64,000 nucleotides of DNA from Desulfosporosinus cupriresistens (GTDB lineage Bacteria > Bacillota > Desulfitobacteriia > Desulfitobacteriales > Desulfitobacteriaceae), in assembly GCF_001707885.1 (NCBI RefSeq), contig NZ_MASS01000003.1:36893-100892 (forward strand), written 5' to 3'. A model generated the notes under the pieces. It saw nothing but the letters and a program-made list of their open reading frames with translations. It searched no databases and was not told where the DNA came from. Below are positions 47,074 through 56,748 of the stretch, piece after piece. Positions within the stretch are counted from its first letter, which is position 1, and every line of letters begins with the position of its first letter. The position numbers and the translations under genes were made by a program.

Positions 47074-47294
47074 ATTTTCCCTCCATATTAAATCTAGATA
47101 ATGTAGGAGTGAATCATTAGCTTTTTATCTTTCGTGATACTCTATATACGAGATAAATTGTAACTTATTAAGTATAAATTCGTTTACAGTTAGACTCTTT
47201 GATGTCTACTTATTTCGCGGAATATCATTTGTATTCCTGCAACTTTCCTCAAATATGAGGATATTTCGGAAAATTTTTTAGTTGTAAAGAAGTA
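47074..47294. other. Intergenic region upstream of VanW gene
   Basis: About 220 AT-rich bases up to the nitrilase terminator. I see no gene, repeat or convincing promoter in it. Confidence 0.5.
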
Positions 47295-47334
47295 TAGAAA
47301 AACCTCCAATCCAGTTAGATTGAAGGTTTTTCTA
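47295..47334 (-). terminator. Terminator of the nitrilase-family gene
   Basis: Arms 47295-47311 and 47318-47334 pair over 16 positions with one mismatch and a 6-base loop. T-tract on the minus strand. Confidence 0.85.
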
Positions 47335-47375
47335 TGCTTTAACTTTTGTTAAGTTTAGATCTTTATTACTTAAAT

Positions 47376-48224
47376 TTATCTATTAATGTCCAGTTCAATT
47401 AGTTCTTGATAAAGTTCCTTGCGACGATCTGCCAGAAAAAAGCTATCACGCATCGAGGTACGATCTGGACGACGTATATGATTAATCCGATCGGCTAACA
47501 AGGTAGCGGGAAGTATTCCTTCTGCATTTACTGAAGATTGATTAACCAAATCCCCTTTAGGCCCAATAACTAGAGCCCCTCCACTAAATTCCTTAGCTTT
47601 CCCATTACTTCCTATTAAATTGCACGCTCCAAGGTAAACAGAATTATCATATGCTCGTGCTCCAAGATAACGTAACCAAATCTCTTTTCGATCACCAGCT
47701 ACCATGGGAGAAGCATGTGGCGCAAACAAGACTTCTGCCCCTTTGAGTGAATAGATTGCTGCCATTTCAGGGAAATGCCAGTCCCAGCAGATTCCCACAG
47801 CGAAGGTCGTCCCATGAGCTGAAAAGATCGGAAACTCATCTCCAGGAGTAAAATATTCCATTTCGCTCCGACCTAAATGTGCTTTACGATAAACGTTGGG
47901 TTCCTCATTCGGAGTTAAGATAACATGTGATATGTAGGGCTTGTTCTGACCCTTTCTTTGTTCAACCATCCCAACCAAAAGTGTGATCCCTAAATCTTGT
48001 GAGCACTCTCTTAACTGACCAACCCAAGTACTATCCAGTGTATCGCCCATTTCTGATGCATATTGTGGTGAATAACCATCTAAGGCGCATTCTGGAAAGC
48101 ACAACAGGGAGACTTCCTGCTTTTGCGCTACCTCTGCTAAACGAGTAATTGTTTGAAAATTGCGTTCAGTTTCTCCAACTCTGGATTCCATCTGAACGAG
48201 TCCAATCCGGCAGTCAGTTTTCAT
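47376..48224 (-). CDS. Carbon-nitrogen hydrolase (nitrilase superfamily)
   Basis: 282 residues with the Glu-Lys-Cys catalytic triad of the superfamily: E in LLCFPECALDGYSP (about 43), K in YRKAHLGRSEMEYF (about 114) and C in FAVGICWDWHFPE (about 147). It hydrolyses a nitrile, amide or carbamoyl group; substrate unknown. It starts about 57 bases downstream of the LysR-type regulator on the same strand, which may control it. Confidence 0.88.
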   Translation of the reverse strand: MKTDCRIGLVQMESRVGETERNFQTITRLAEVAQKQEVSLLCFPECALDGYSPQYASEMGDTLDSTWVGQLRECSQDLGITLLVGMVEQRKGQNKPYISHVILTPNEEPNVYRKAHLGRSEMEYFTPGDEFPIFSAHGTTFAVGICWDWHFPEMAAIYSLKGAEVLFAPHASPMVAGDRKEIWLRYLGARAYDNSVYLGACNLIGSNGKAKEFSGGALVIGPKGDLVNQSSVNAEGILPATLLADRINHIRRPDRTSMRDSFFLADRRKELYQELIELDINR

Positions 48225-48280
48225 AATTTTTGTCCTCGTCCTTCCCTACTACTCAATAACAAACTATGAAAATAGCTTAA

Positions 48281-49219
48281 TTAAAAATCCTCTGAATCAC
48301 TATAATCCTTACTTAAAACATCCGTTAGCAATCTATGATCATGAAGTAAGTTGATTAAGAGTCGCTCGTCTTTAGTTTGAGTGGTTCGAGCATTGGTGAG
48401 AATACTGAGAGGTCTATAAATAGGTGAATCTTGGATCTTTAAAATTTTAAATATTTTTTGATCGCATTCACGACTGACAGTTAAAGAAGAAATAATTGTT
48501 ATTCCAAGTCCTGCTGAGACCAACTGTTTAATGGCCTGAGTACTTCCCAATTCCATCGTTACATTCAATTGTTCCGGGTCAAGCCCTCTCTCTTTCAGGG
48601 CCATCTCCATCACCTTACGAGTACCAGAACCGTCCTCTCTTGTGACCAAACGTTCATGGGGGAGTTCAGCCAAGGTAATACTGTTCCTTGACGCCCAAGG
48701 GTGAAAATATGGTATTACGACGACTAACTCGTCTTCCCAGAAGCTCTCCACATTAAGATCCTTATGACGGGGGACTGGCCCTTCAATTAGACCAATATGT
48801 ATTTTCTTCTCTAAAACATCTTGAGAGATGGACTCTGTGTTAGCTATTTTTACCTTGAAATCCACATCGGGATGTGTCTTATACAAAAAAGCTAGAATAT
48901 TAGGAAGAATATATTCTCCAATCGTTAAAGTCGCACCGAGATAAATCAAACCTCTTTGATCTTTTGCTAGGGCACTTATCTGCTCTTTGGCATTCGATAG
49001 AAGATCTAAGACACTCCGAACATGAGCATAAAAGATTTGACCTTCTTTAGTTAAAGTAACCCCTTTATTAGTACGATCAAAAAATCGAGCACCATATTGA
49101 TTTTCCAAATTCTGAATCTGCAAACTAATACTGGGTTGGCTCATATGCAGTTTCTTAGCTGATAAGGTAATGTTTTTGGTTTCTGCAACCTCTTTGAACA
49201 CAAGAAAGTGTTGTTCCAT
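48281..49219 (-). CDS. LysR-family transcriptional regulator, CysL/CbbR-like
   Basis: 312 residues. The N-terminal winged HTH reads FLVFKEVAETKNITLSAKKLHMSQPSISLQIQNLENQYGARFFDRTNKGVTLTKEG, followed by an effector-binding domain (about 90-300, with IYLGATLTIGEYILPNILAFL and VTREDGSGTRKVMEMAL). The ATG at 49219 follows GGGAG. The SGTRKVME and LGITIISSL blocks are typical of the CysL/CbbR subgroup, which responds to sulfur or carbon metabolites, but the ligand is not known. Probably regulates the adjacent nitrilase-family gene. Confidence 0.88.
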   Translation of the reverse strand: MEQHFLVFKEVAETKNITLSAKKLHMSQPSISLQIQNLENQYGARFFDRTNKGVTLTKEGQIFYAHVRSVLDLLSNAKEQISALAKDQRGLIYLGATLTIGEYILPNILAFLYKTHPDVDFKVKIANTESISQDVLEKKIHIGLIEGPVPRHKDLNVESFWEDELVVVIPYFHPWASRNSITLAELPHERLVTREDGSGTRKVMEMALKERGLDPEQLNVTMELGSTQAIKQLVSAGLGITIISSLTVSRECDQKIFKILKIQDSPIYRPLSILTNARTTQTKDERLLINLLHDHRLLTDVLSKDYSDSEDF

Positions 49220-49246
49220 GATGATGTATCTCCCTTCCAATAGCAC

Positions 49247-49729
49247 ACTCCATTGGCACCTAATATTTCACCTTCCAGAGAAACTTATTATAACGAAACC
49301 CCTGATTTGTCTATCGATCTTAAGCAACGTTTAATCAAAGCACATGTTTTCCTAATAAAATAGTCTTCTATTCTTAAACTAGATTATCATGTCCTAAAAA
49401 AGGAATGGTTATCATACGGGAAACGTAGTCTAAAGGAGTTTGCATGTACTCTGGAAATATAATTTATTCAGAATGTACATTGTATATCCTTATCATACCA
49501 TCAGTGGAAGGTTTCCGCTAGGCAAGCACTCTTTCTTTTCAAAAAAATGACGAAAAACCTTATTCATCTATTTTTGTCTAAATATATTGTCGTCTATAAT
49601 TGTCGTATTCGATAAAATTTTGGCCATAATAAATAGCCTTCCGTCAGGAAGGCTTTTATAATGGTCATATTCTTCTTTCTCCAGAAAACAGTCAGAATAC
49701 AAGCTAATAATAAAAAGACCACCAACAGT
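49247..49729. other. Long intergenic region between LysR and dsrN
   Basis: About 480 bases. It contains one short plus-strand frame at 49444-49521 (25 codons, AAAGGAG 5 bases upstream of the ATG), which I regard as possible but unproven, and the terminator at 49635-49654. No cobalamin riboswitch elements were seen. Confidence 0.4.
49635..49654 (-). terminator. Terminator of the dsr operon
   Basis: 8-bp perfect stem AGCCTTCC/GGAAGGCT (49635-49642 with 49647-49654), 4-base loop, 75 bases after the dsrN stop, with ATTTATT following on the minus strand. Confidence 0.75.
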
Positions 49730-51196
49730 TTATTGTCCAGCTACCTTATCTATCTGAGCCCACTTAGTCTGACAATAACTAGTCGCTAACTTCACCATGG
49801 ACTCTGCCCATTCGGGACAACCTAGAGCGTGAATATGATTATAGGCAGCGAAAACGTTCTTGTAACTAATTCCGTCATGCTGACCATCAATCCCGTGCCC
49901 ACGTTTGACTGTTAAACCAAATTTTACATCATCAGCCAAGTTAATAATCCGTGAATTATGAAACTCATGTCCCCTAATTTCAGTTTTCTCTTCAAACCAA
50001 GATTGACCTGGATTGGCTTCCATAAGCGTATACCCATGCCCTTGAGGTTTTCTTTCCATCTGAGTATCAAAGGGCAGTAAACCTACCATCTCAAAACTTT
50101 GAGATGTGGTTCGAATTGAGCGACCCAGATACATAAGACCACCACACTCGGCGTAAATGGGTAGTCCCTTTTCGCCAACTCGTTTGATTTCCTCGCGCAA
50201 TACTTTATTTTCTTCCAGCTCAGCAGCAAATACCTCAGGAAATCCTCCGCCAATATAGAGTCCGTCTAAGTTTTCCGGGAGTTGACTATCTAACAGAGCG
50301 CTTATGGAGACTAGATCTGCCCCCATGCCTTTTAAGGCTTCCAAGTTTTCAGGATAGTAAAAACTGAAAGCCGCGTCCTGAATAATTCCGATTTTAGGTG
50401 TACAACCCTTATTTTTATTCATAAATTTGGCTAAGTTAGGAAGCTGAGTCTCCGCAAACTGAGGAAGCTCAGGAGCACACCGAGCCAGAGTTAAAATTTT
50501 GGGTAAGTCCACATGTTCACATATAACATCCGCAAGATAATTCAACAACTTATCAGTTTCAGCCATTTCACCATTTGTAACAAGTCCAAGATGTCGATCA
50601 GGAATACATAAGTTGACGTCCTTAGGAATCGCGCCCACTACAGGGATTTTACAAAACTCTTCAATAGCTTCACGAGCTATCTTCACATGGCGGGCTCGTG
50701 CTACTTTATTCAAAACTACACCTATAATTTGTACATCTGGGTCAAAATGCTGATAACCCATCACCATAGCTGCAGTACTGCGAGTCATTCGAGTAGCATC
50801 TACTATTAATAAAACTGGCGAACGGGTTATTTTAGCGATTTCAGCCGTTGAACTGCTTCCCAGTAAGTCCAAACCATCATATAGCCCCATTGCACCTTCA
50901 ATGATACTAATTTTTTTGTCTAAGGATTGACTTGCTACGGAACTGCATATTTCCTGTTTCTTCATAAAAAAAGAATCAAGGTTACGGCAAGTGCATCCCG
51001 CTGCAGCCGTATGCCAACTTGCGTCGATATAGTCTGGTCCCTTCTTAAAAGGTTGAACTGCAATTCCTTGACGGGCAAACGCTCTGAGTAGCCCTAAAGT
51101 AAACGTTGTTTTCCCGCTCCGTCCATGAGGCGCTCCAATTACTAAGCGAGGGACATTATTTGTACTCAGTTGATTCGTATCAGTCCATGGTGACAT
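49730..51196 (-). CDS. dsrN: DsrN / cobyrinic acid a,c-diamide synthase-like siroheme amidase
   Basis: CbiA-type glutamine amidotransferase. The P-loop IGAPHGRSGKTTFTLGLLR is at about residues 19-38, KKGPDYIDASWH follows, and the C-terminal class I amidotransferase domain has the nucleophile Cys in YAECGGLMYLGR (about 370). In dsr operons this gene, DsrN, is thought to amidate siroheme for sulfite reductase; a role in cobyrinate a,c-diamide synthesis is the alternative, and a corrinoid-dependent acs operon in the same organism makes that plausible too. ATG at 51196 follows AAAGG; the longer frame to 51355 lacks a ribosome binding site. Confidence 0.85.
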   Translation of the reverse strand: MSPWTDTNQLSTNNVPRLVIGAPHGRSGKTTFTLGLLRAFARQGIAVQPFKKGPDYIDASWHTAAAGCTCRNLDSFFMKKQEICSSVASQSLDKKISIIEGAMGLYDGLDLLGSSSTAEIAKITRSPVLLIVDATRMTRSTAAMVMGYQHFDPDVQIIGVVLNKVARARHVKIAREAIEEFCKIPVVGAIPKDVNLCIPDRHLGLVTNGEMAETDKLLNYLADVICEHVDLPKILTLARCAPELPQFAETQLPNLAKFMNKNKGCTPKIGIIQDAAFSFYYPENLEALKGMGADLVSISALLDSQLPENLDGLYIGGGFPEVFAAELEENKVLREEIKRVGEKGLPIYAECGGLMYLGRSIRTTSQSFEMVGLLPFDTQMERKPQGHGYTLMEANPGQSWFEEKTEIRGHEFHNSRIINLADDVKFGLTVKRGHGIDGQHDGISYKNVFAAYNHIHALGCPEWAESMVKLATSYCQTKWAQIDKVAGQ

Positions 51197-51390
51197 AACC
51201 CCACACCTTTCTTGGAGTTTTTTGATCAGGATTGAATAGATAAACAATTGACCATCCTCTGTCCGTACCCTATCATGCAGATTTATTCGAATCGGCAGAA
51301 ACAGGAGCATTGGACCTAAAGGATGGTCAATAGCAAGTACATCGGAAGGTTTCATTCTATTTACGGCATGTCCATCCAGAAGTGATGAGT

Positions 51391-51633
51391 TTACTCTTTA
51401 TCAGCATCGAAATCCCCTGGAGTTTGGACTTTGCCTTTTAAGCAAATGAATGTTGTCGTAATATAAAGGTATTCAACCAAGTCTTCCGCGGTAAGTTCTT
51501 TAACTGCGTTATCCACATCGCTCTTCGTCTCGCCTATGGCAACAGCGACATCTCTACTCTTAGCTTTTTGCACTTTAGCGAGATATTCAAGTACTTTCGC
51601 TTTAACTTCGGGTCTAGCAGGTCCTTTTGCCAT
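51391..51633 (-). CDS. dsrD: Dissimilatory sulfite reductase accessory protein DsrD
   Basis: 80 residues, winged-helix type. The sequence AKGPARPEVKAKVLEYLAK, DVAVAIGETKSDVDNAVKEL and DLVEYLYITTTFICLKGK matches DsrD. DsrD stimulates sulfite reductase activity, and its presence marks reducing (not oxidising) dsr clusters. It lies directly after dsrB, 39 bases away. Confidence 0.93.
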   Translation of the reverse strand: MAKGPARPEVKAKVLEYLAKVQKAKSRDVAVAIGETKSDVDNAVKELTAEDLVEYLYITTTFICLKGKVQTPGDFDADKE

Positions 51634-51672
51634 TTAAAATACCAGCTTTCTCATTTAAGATTGAACTCAAAT

Positions 51673-52728
51673 TTAATACTTAAATGCTGCCGACGTACGG
51701 AAGGTTTCTCTGGAGAAAATATAATCGTCGATCAACATATCTGAGAATGGAAGTTCTGCCATAGCAAAGAATTTTTCCCAACCAATCCGCTCAACCCATT
51801 CTCCAATACGTTCTCCCTTATTAGCATTAGCAATCCAAAGCTCAATGATTTTGCGGATTGCTTCAGTCGTTTCAGGCCAACGAGGAGCAGTATTAGGCAG
51901 GAACGGAATAACCATACGAGAAAAACTAGGTGCCGAACGGGCATTAGAAACTTTTCCGCCGATAAGAATCGCTATGCCGTCATTTTTAGCATCATAAATT
52001 TCCATTGCAGGAGACATCGTGTAGCAGTTACCGCAATACATACATTTATCTTCGTTTACGACAACGCTCTTGTTCTTCGGATCGGGACGAATAGCTCCGG
52101 TCGGGCAACTGGCTACAAGGCTTGGAATTTCAGTGCCTTTACGAATTTTATCATGGTCAATCCGAGGAGGAGTCCGGTGAACACCGACAATGCCGATGTC
52201 ACTGCAGTGGGTTGATCCACACATGTTTAAGCAGCAGGCCAAACCCATTTTTAATTTTGCAGGAAGTTTCATGGATTCAAAATACTCATATAAATCATCC
52301 ATTACGGCTTTAACTACGCCTGAAGCATCGGTTGCTGGAGTGTGACAGTGTACCCATCCTTGAGTGTGAATGATATTGCTGATTGCTTCTCCTGTTCCTC
52401 CAACAGCAAAACCTTTAGCTGCTAAAGTTTCGATCAGCGGGTTAACTTTCGCTTCGTCAGATAGTAAAAACTCAATGTTGTTACGGGTTGTCCAGCGAAG
52501 GAATCCATCACAATATTCATCAGCTATTGCACAAACATCGCGAATAAAATCAATACTGACCAAACGAGGAGTACCCACCCTTACACTATAAAGTGTGCTA
52601 GCTTCACCAACATGTTTGAGCACGCCTGCACGTGGGATCTCGTGATACTTCCATTTACCATAGTTTTCAACAATAACCGGGGGAAGCATTTCTTTATAAT
52701 TAGGAGGTCCTTGGTCTAATTTTGCCAT
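51673..52728 (-). CDS. dsrB: Dissimilatory sulfite reductase, beta subunit
   Basis: Forms the alpha2beta2 enzyme that reduces sulfite. The siroheme/[4Fe-4S]-binding pattern is seen in [20 protein letters not shown] (about residues 165-184), and a ferredoxin domain with [12 protein letters not shown] (about 235) follows. 351 residues; Desulfovibrio DsrB is about 381. ATG preceded by GAGAGGTGG. Immediately downstream of dsrA. Confidence 0.95.
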   Translation of the reverse strand: MAKLDQGPPNYKEMLPPVIVENYGKWKYHEIPRAGVLKHVGEASTLYSVRVGTPRLVSIDFIRDVCAIADEYCDGFLRWTTRNNIEFLLSDEAKVNPLIETLAAKGFAVGGTGEAISNIIHTQGWVHCHTPATDASGVVKAVMDDLYEYFESMKLPAKLKMGLACCLNMCGSTHCSDIGIVGVHRTPPRIDHDKIRKGTEIPSLVASCPTGAIRPDPKNKSVVVNEDKCMYCGNCYTMSPAMEIYDAKNDGIAILIGGKVSNARSAPSFSRMVIPFLPNTAPRWPETTEAIRKIIELWIANANKGERIGEWVERIGWEKFFAMAELPFSDMLIDDYIFSRETFRTSAAFKY

Positions 52729-52764
52729 TATTATCCACCTCTCGTTAGCTACTTTATTTAGAAT

Positions 52765-53988
52765 TTATAGAGCAGATCCATCTAGTGCAGTTCCGGATTT
52801 GTCAATCTGATCTTGATCCCAGAAGACATATGGGTTAGCACGTGGGCGGAAGACCATCTGCGGTACAGGAGCAACTTCAATTCCCTTGAGGAAATTGGTC
52901 ATTCCTAAACGGTAAATTGTTTCCCCAATACGTTCACGAGTTTTCCCGTTCTCATCCCACCACTCCCAAATACGGCGCATGAGATCTTTAAATTCCTCAT
53001 AATCGTCTTCTGCTTCCATTTTCATGAAAGGAACAATAACCCAAGACATGAATGCTGACTGAACGATTGTGGATTTACCACCGATTAGAATTGTAGCACC
53101 TTTTTCTTTGCCTGCTTTAATAGCTTTTGGCATCTTGTTGATGCAATGCATACAACGCGTGCAATCTTCAGCAACTACAGAAAGTTCTTGAGTTTCTTTA
53201 TTAAATGTCAGGCACTTAGTTGGACATTTGTCACAGACCAAGCCTTGAATATCGTAACCTTTTGCTGCATATTCTTTAACAGCTTCCTGATCAATGATTA
53301 AAGAATCGCGCCAAGTTCCAATTACTGAGCAGTCAGAGCGGGCAATTGAGCCAGTGCAGTCATTGGCACAACCGGAGAACTTAATTTTGCTCTTGTAAGG
53401 CCACATTGGACGATGGAGCTCATCCATAAATTCATTCGTAATATTGTAACATGCTTCCAGTGTATCATAACAAGCAAATTCACAACGACCTGGTCCAACA
53501 CAACAGTTAGTTGTTCTTAAGCAGGACCCTGATCCACCTAAGTCGAAGCCAGCTTCACTATAATCGTCAAAAATCGGTTGAATATGCTCTGTTTTACAAC
53601 CGAGGAGAATAATATCTCCGGTTGAACCATGCATATTCGTCAAGCCACTACCATGTTTCTCCCAAAGATCACAAATTGTACGAAGCGTTTTTGTGTTATA
53701 GAAAAAGCCCGATGGTTGATTAATACGGACAGTATGAAACTCAGCTACGTTCGGGTAGGTTTCAGGCTCATCAACATAACGACCAATTACACCACCGCCG
53801 TAACCTCTAACTCCAACGATCCCACCATGTTTCCAGTGTCCTCTGCGCTCAGCATAGGATCTTTCCAAGACTTGGAGCAACTCAGCTGAAGCTGCATTTT
53901 TTGCCGCAGCCCGTTTAATTTCAGTAACAAAACTGGGCCATTTACCTTTTTCTAGTTCGTCTAGTAAAGGCGTTTTCTTTTCTGTCAA
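52765..53988 (-). CDS. dsrA: Dissimilatory sulfite reductase, alpha subunit
   Basis: Catalytic subunit of siroheme sulfite reductase, 407 residues. Motifs include [40 protein letters not shown] (the siroheme-binding half), and a ferredoxin domain with [11 protein letters not shown] and [15 protein letters not shown]. The start is TTG at 53988, after GGAGGG with 6-base spacing. The gene comes between a ferredoxin gene and dsrB. The length (Desulfovibrio about 437) is at the short end. Confidence 0.95.
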   Translation of the reverse strand: MTEKKTPLLDELEKGKWPSFVTEIKRAAAKNAASAELLQVLERSYAERRGHWKHGGIVGVRGYGGGVIGRYVDEPETYPNVAEFHTVRINQPSGFFYNTKTLRTICDLWEKHGSGLTNMHGSTGDIILLGCKTEHIQPIFDDYSEAGFDLGGSGSCLRTTNCCVGPGRCEFACYDTLEACYNITNEFMDELHRPMWPYKSKIKFSGCANDCTGSIARSDCSVIGTWRDSLIIDQEAVKEYAAKGYDIQGLVCDKCPTKCLTFNKETQELSVVAEDCTRCMHCINKMPKAIKAGKEKGATILIGGKSTIVQSAFMSWVIVPFMKMEAEDDYEEFKDLMRRIWEWWDENGKTRERIGETIYRLGMTNFLKGIEVAPVPQMVFRPRANPYVFWDQDQIDKSGTALDGSAL

Positions 53989-54021
53989 GGCACACCCTCC
54001 GTCTTCAAGTTAATGGATTTC

Positions 54022-54210
54022 TTACATTTCAGAAATACTGATGGCACCCGTGGGACAAACCGCGATGCAGCTTTCACAGCCCATGCACTCCGATTCATCA
54101 CCGGTTACATGAGCCTTGTCATCACTAAAGCCAAGCAGGTGGGCTGGGCATCCTTCAGTACAAGAGTTGCATCCTGAGCACTGATCTTCATCAATTGTCA
54201 CGATAAACAC
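54022..54210 (-). CDS. 2[4Fe-4S] ferredoxin preceding dsrA
   Basis: 62 residues with two complete cluster motifs: CSGCNSCTEGCPAH and CMGCESCIAVCPTG. Small bacterial-type ferredoxin; a soluble low-potential electron carrier. It lies 33 bases upstream of dsrA on the same strand with its own GGAGG ribosome binding site, so it is probably the first gene of the dsr operon and a candidate electron donor to DsrAB. A ferredoxin at this place is less common than an accessory gene downstream. Confidence 0.92.
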   Translation of the reverse strand: MFIVTIDEDQCSGCNSCTEGCPAHLLGFSDDKAHVTGDESECMGCESCIAVCPTGAISISEM

Positions 54211-54339
54211 AAATTACACCTCCTTAAACTACTAAAGAGAATAATCAAACATTGAATATTAAAAATTAAATATTGAATGTTGAACAATTTGGAAAGATAG
54301 ATTTCTTCTTGTGTAAATTAACACTAGTCCATGTCCTTA

Positions 54340-54368
54340 ATTTAACACCTTGCGTTCTATTCGTACAA
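54340..54368 (-). promoter_or_regulatory. Candidate promoter of the dsr operon
   Basis: Minus-strand TTGTAC (54368-54363), 17-base spacer, TTAAAT (54345-54340), about 130 bases before the ferredoxin gene. Moderate match. Confidence 0.4.
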
Positions 54369-54470
54369 TATATAATCCTGATTGAACTATCTAGAAATCA
54401 GATTATGAATTTGATAAACAATACTTATATGAAGAAACCACTTCAATGATAAGTCCTTCCTCGAGAAAAT

Positions 54471-54760
54471 TTACTTGGCAAATCCTTTTCCTCGGAGCGT
54501 CCGAGCCGCATCATATCCTCGAATTCCCAAACCACAGGTAGTAACAGGAATGTCCTTCAGTATTTCTTCCCAATGATCTTAGTTCTTCTAACATAGATGA
54601 TCATAGTCTCCCGCTGGATCACGGACTACTCTTCCCTTCCTCCGACTCACGGACATCAAAAGGCAGAGCTCTTCTCCCGCCTATGAGCGGCCTTACAATA
54701 GCTTCAGCTGAGATCACCTCTGCTATCCCCCAAAGAATGTTTTCTAACGTTGTAAGAGCA
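54471..54760 (-). pseudogene. Decayed rhodanese-domain gene (CoA-disulfide reductase-type remnant)
   Basis: In different minus-strand frames one can read, in family order, TLENILWGIAEVISAEAI (54760-54700), LPFDVRESEE (about 54666-54637), MLEELRS (about 54588-54568) and HWEEILKDIPVTTCGLGIRGYDAARTLRGKGFAK, ending at a stop at 54471. This is the C-terminal rhodanese domain of pyridine-nucleotide-disulfide oxidoreductases, including the catalytic-loop cysteine region and GxRGYDAA. Several frameshifts break it. It lies between the two dsr units and suggests a lost sulfur-metabolism gene. Only the rhodanese end can be recognised. Confidence 0.7.
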
Positions 54761-55030
54761 TGGATGTGTACCGTCAATAGCTTTGTCATAAGAGGATGCA
54801 ATCGTAATATTTTGCATACAACTTCTCCTCGACCAGGGCCTCGACATTATACTCAAATGGAGCGCGAACAAATGTTCCTTCTATTAGTACATAGCATTCA
54901 TAAGTTCCTATCATATGATCTGTATGCGTTAATATTAAGTTTGTTATAATTTTAGCACAGGTTAACCATGACCTCAAACTATTTCTTGATTTTTTGTTTA
55001 GTAAATAATTGTAAATTTAAATTAAACATA

Positions 55031-55067
55031 AAGAGGACCGTTTCAGACATCCTGAAATGGTCCTCTT
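55031..55067 (-). terminator. Terminator of dsrMK
   Basis: 16-bp stem with one wobble (55031-55046 with 55052-55067), 5-base loop, about 20 bases after the dsrK stop. Confidence 0.85.
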
Positions 55068-55086
55068 ATAAAAATTATTAGTATAA

Positions 55087-56703
55087 CTATTCTTCTAAAA
55101 ACTCAAAAAAAGGTTTTTTCAAACTCACCATTGCATTTACCATAAGTTCAACTAAGCCACCGTACTGAAGGTTGAATTTTTCAGTAGCGTCATAATGTTC
55201 CAGAATTGCCCGCATTGCTCCTTTGCAGTTAGAGCAAGGAGCACAGATATATTTGGGAATTGAGGTATTTTCCATGACTCCCTGAAAGGCTCCGAGGATT
55301 TGGTTAAACTTCATGCGAGAAGCCACTGAATCTCTGAATTGAGGGAAATTCAAGTAATTCATAATGGCGAAACCACTTCCCCCACCACAGCAGTAGTTTT
55401 CCACACCATGTGGAGTCATTTCCCTAAACTGAGGACAGATAGCTTTTAAAACATCCCGTTGAGGCTGAACAATCCCCATTTGTCGCACCACATTACAAGG
55501 ATCGTGAAGGGTTACCGGAAAGTTGTTTTTACTAGGATCAAATTTAATAGTCTTGTTCTTAACCATTTCCCAGAGAATAGGCAGACAGCTCTCCACAGGT
55601 ACCTTCATATCACTTAAGGCCATCCGGTCAGCTACAACAGCTGAAGCTTTATGGGCATGACCACACTCTGCCATCACCATTCGGTTGACGCCTAAGTCTT
55701 TGGCCGCTTTCATTTGCATCAAAGCAACCTTTTTGGCCATAGCATCATCATACCAAATCCCATAGTTGACACTATCATATCCTATGATATCACTGCTGAG
55801 TGTCCAATTTAAACCAGCAGCATCAAAGAGAATGGCAAAGGCAACCGGGTTTTCCGGCCAAGCAATAAACTCTCCCGCATTATGGAACAGCAGGATGTCT
55901 GCGCCTTTTTTATCTACTGGAAATTTAAGCTTGATGCCAAATTTCTCTTCGGTATCCTCTTCTAAAAACTCAAGCGTGTCTAAAAAAGCTGGTTTAGCTA
56001 AACCTGTAGAGGAACCAGTAGTGAGCTGATTCACCGTACCTTTTGCATGGAGCGGAGTCGGAGCTATTCCCAACTCTTGACTGAAAATCTTGCGAATTTC
56101 TTTGGATAGAATGGCATTATCTAAACCCAGTGGACAGGTCTGAGCACAACGACGACAAAGATTGCAACGATAGGCTAATTCTCCCAATCGGGCGATTGTT
56201 TCCCAGTTCACATCAATATCTGCTCCAACAAAACCGCCTAATAGTTTACCGCTGGTGGTAAAGTACTTCTTTACAATTTTTCTCAGAACCTCAGAACGGA
56301 ATATTGGTCGATATAATTCATTTTTCCCTGATGCTTCGTAGATATGACAGGCAGCTGAACAAGTATCGCATTTTGCGCAGTAATTAAAGGATAATAACAG
56401 AGGTTGCAACACTCCATTATTGGCGTCAGAAAATATTTTTTCTAAACCAGTGAGAAACTTACGAACAAATTCATCTTCTTCTTCTTTGGTTTTCGGACGA
56501 GTTAAGGTGTCTATGCCAACGTAACCATCTAAAGAAGTACAGTATTTTTCTCTCCAGGCAGGCTTAGGGTCAGTTAAAGCAGGCTCCATTCCAGGTTTAT
56601 CATACGGTGGCAGTAAAGGCATTAGTTGATTGGATTCGAGTTTGATCAACTGCTCGTCCGAACGACCCAAATCTTTGGGACGTAAGTCTTTTTGATTTAA
56701 CAT
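55087..56703 (-). CDS. dsrK: DsrK, heterodisulfide-reductase-like iron-sulfur subunit
   Basis: 538 residues. Two ferredoxin-type clusters (CAKCDTCSAACH, about 112-123, and CNLCRRCAQTCPLG, about 180-193) are followed by CCG-type cysteine-rich domains (DPCNVVRQMG, ENYCCGGGSGFAI, CAPCSNCKGAMRA), as in HdrD. DsrK forms with DsrM the membrane complex that takes electrons from menaquinol to DsrC/sulfite reductase. It ends the dsrM-dsrK pair, 45 bases after dsrM. The absence of dsrJOP beside it is typical of Gram-positive sulfate reducers. Confidence 0.93.
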   Translation of the reverse strand: MLNQKDLRPKDLGRSDEQLIKLESNQLMPLLPPYDKPGMEPALTDPKPAWREKYCTSLDGYVGIDTLTRPKTKEEEDEFVRKFLTGLEKIFSDANNGVLQPLLLSFNYCAKCDTCSAACHIYEASGKNELYRPIFRSEVLRKIVKKYFTTSGKLLGGFVGADIDVNWETIARLGELAYRCNLCRRCAQTCPLGLDNAILSKEIRKIFSQELGIAPTPLHAKGTVNQLTTGSSTGLAKPAFLDTLEFLEEDTEEKFGIKLKFPVDKKGADILLFHNAGEFIAWPENPVAFAILFDAAGLNWTLSSDIIGYDSVNYGIWYDDAMAKKVALMQMKAAKDLGVNRMVMAECGHAHKASAVVADRMALSDMKVPVESCLPILWEMVKNKTIKFDPSKNNFPVTLHDPCNVVRQMGIVQPQRDVLKAICPQFREMTPHGVENYCCGGGSGFAIMNYLNFPQFRDSVASRMKFNQILGAFQGVMENTSIPKYICAPCSNCKGAMRAILEHYDATEKFNLQYGGLVELMVNAMVSLKKPFFEFLEE

Positions 56704-56748
56704 ATTTTTGCTCTCCTCTTTCCAGAAGTTAACACTCTAAAATTACAG

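Noticed and set aside
49247..51355. Cobalamin riboswitch upstream or downstream of dsrN
   Set aside because: No B12 box (GCCACTG-like core) or matching stems were found; dsrN also follows dsrD directly in the operon.
54683..54949. 88-codon plus-strand ORF in the pseudogene region
   Set aside because: It is the antisense of the decayed rhodanese-domain gene; no ribosome binding site.
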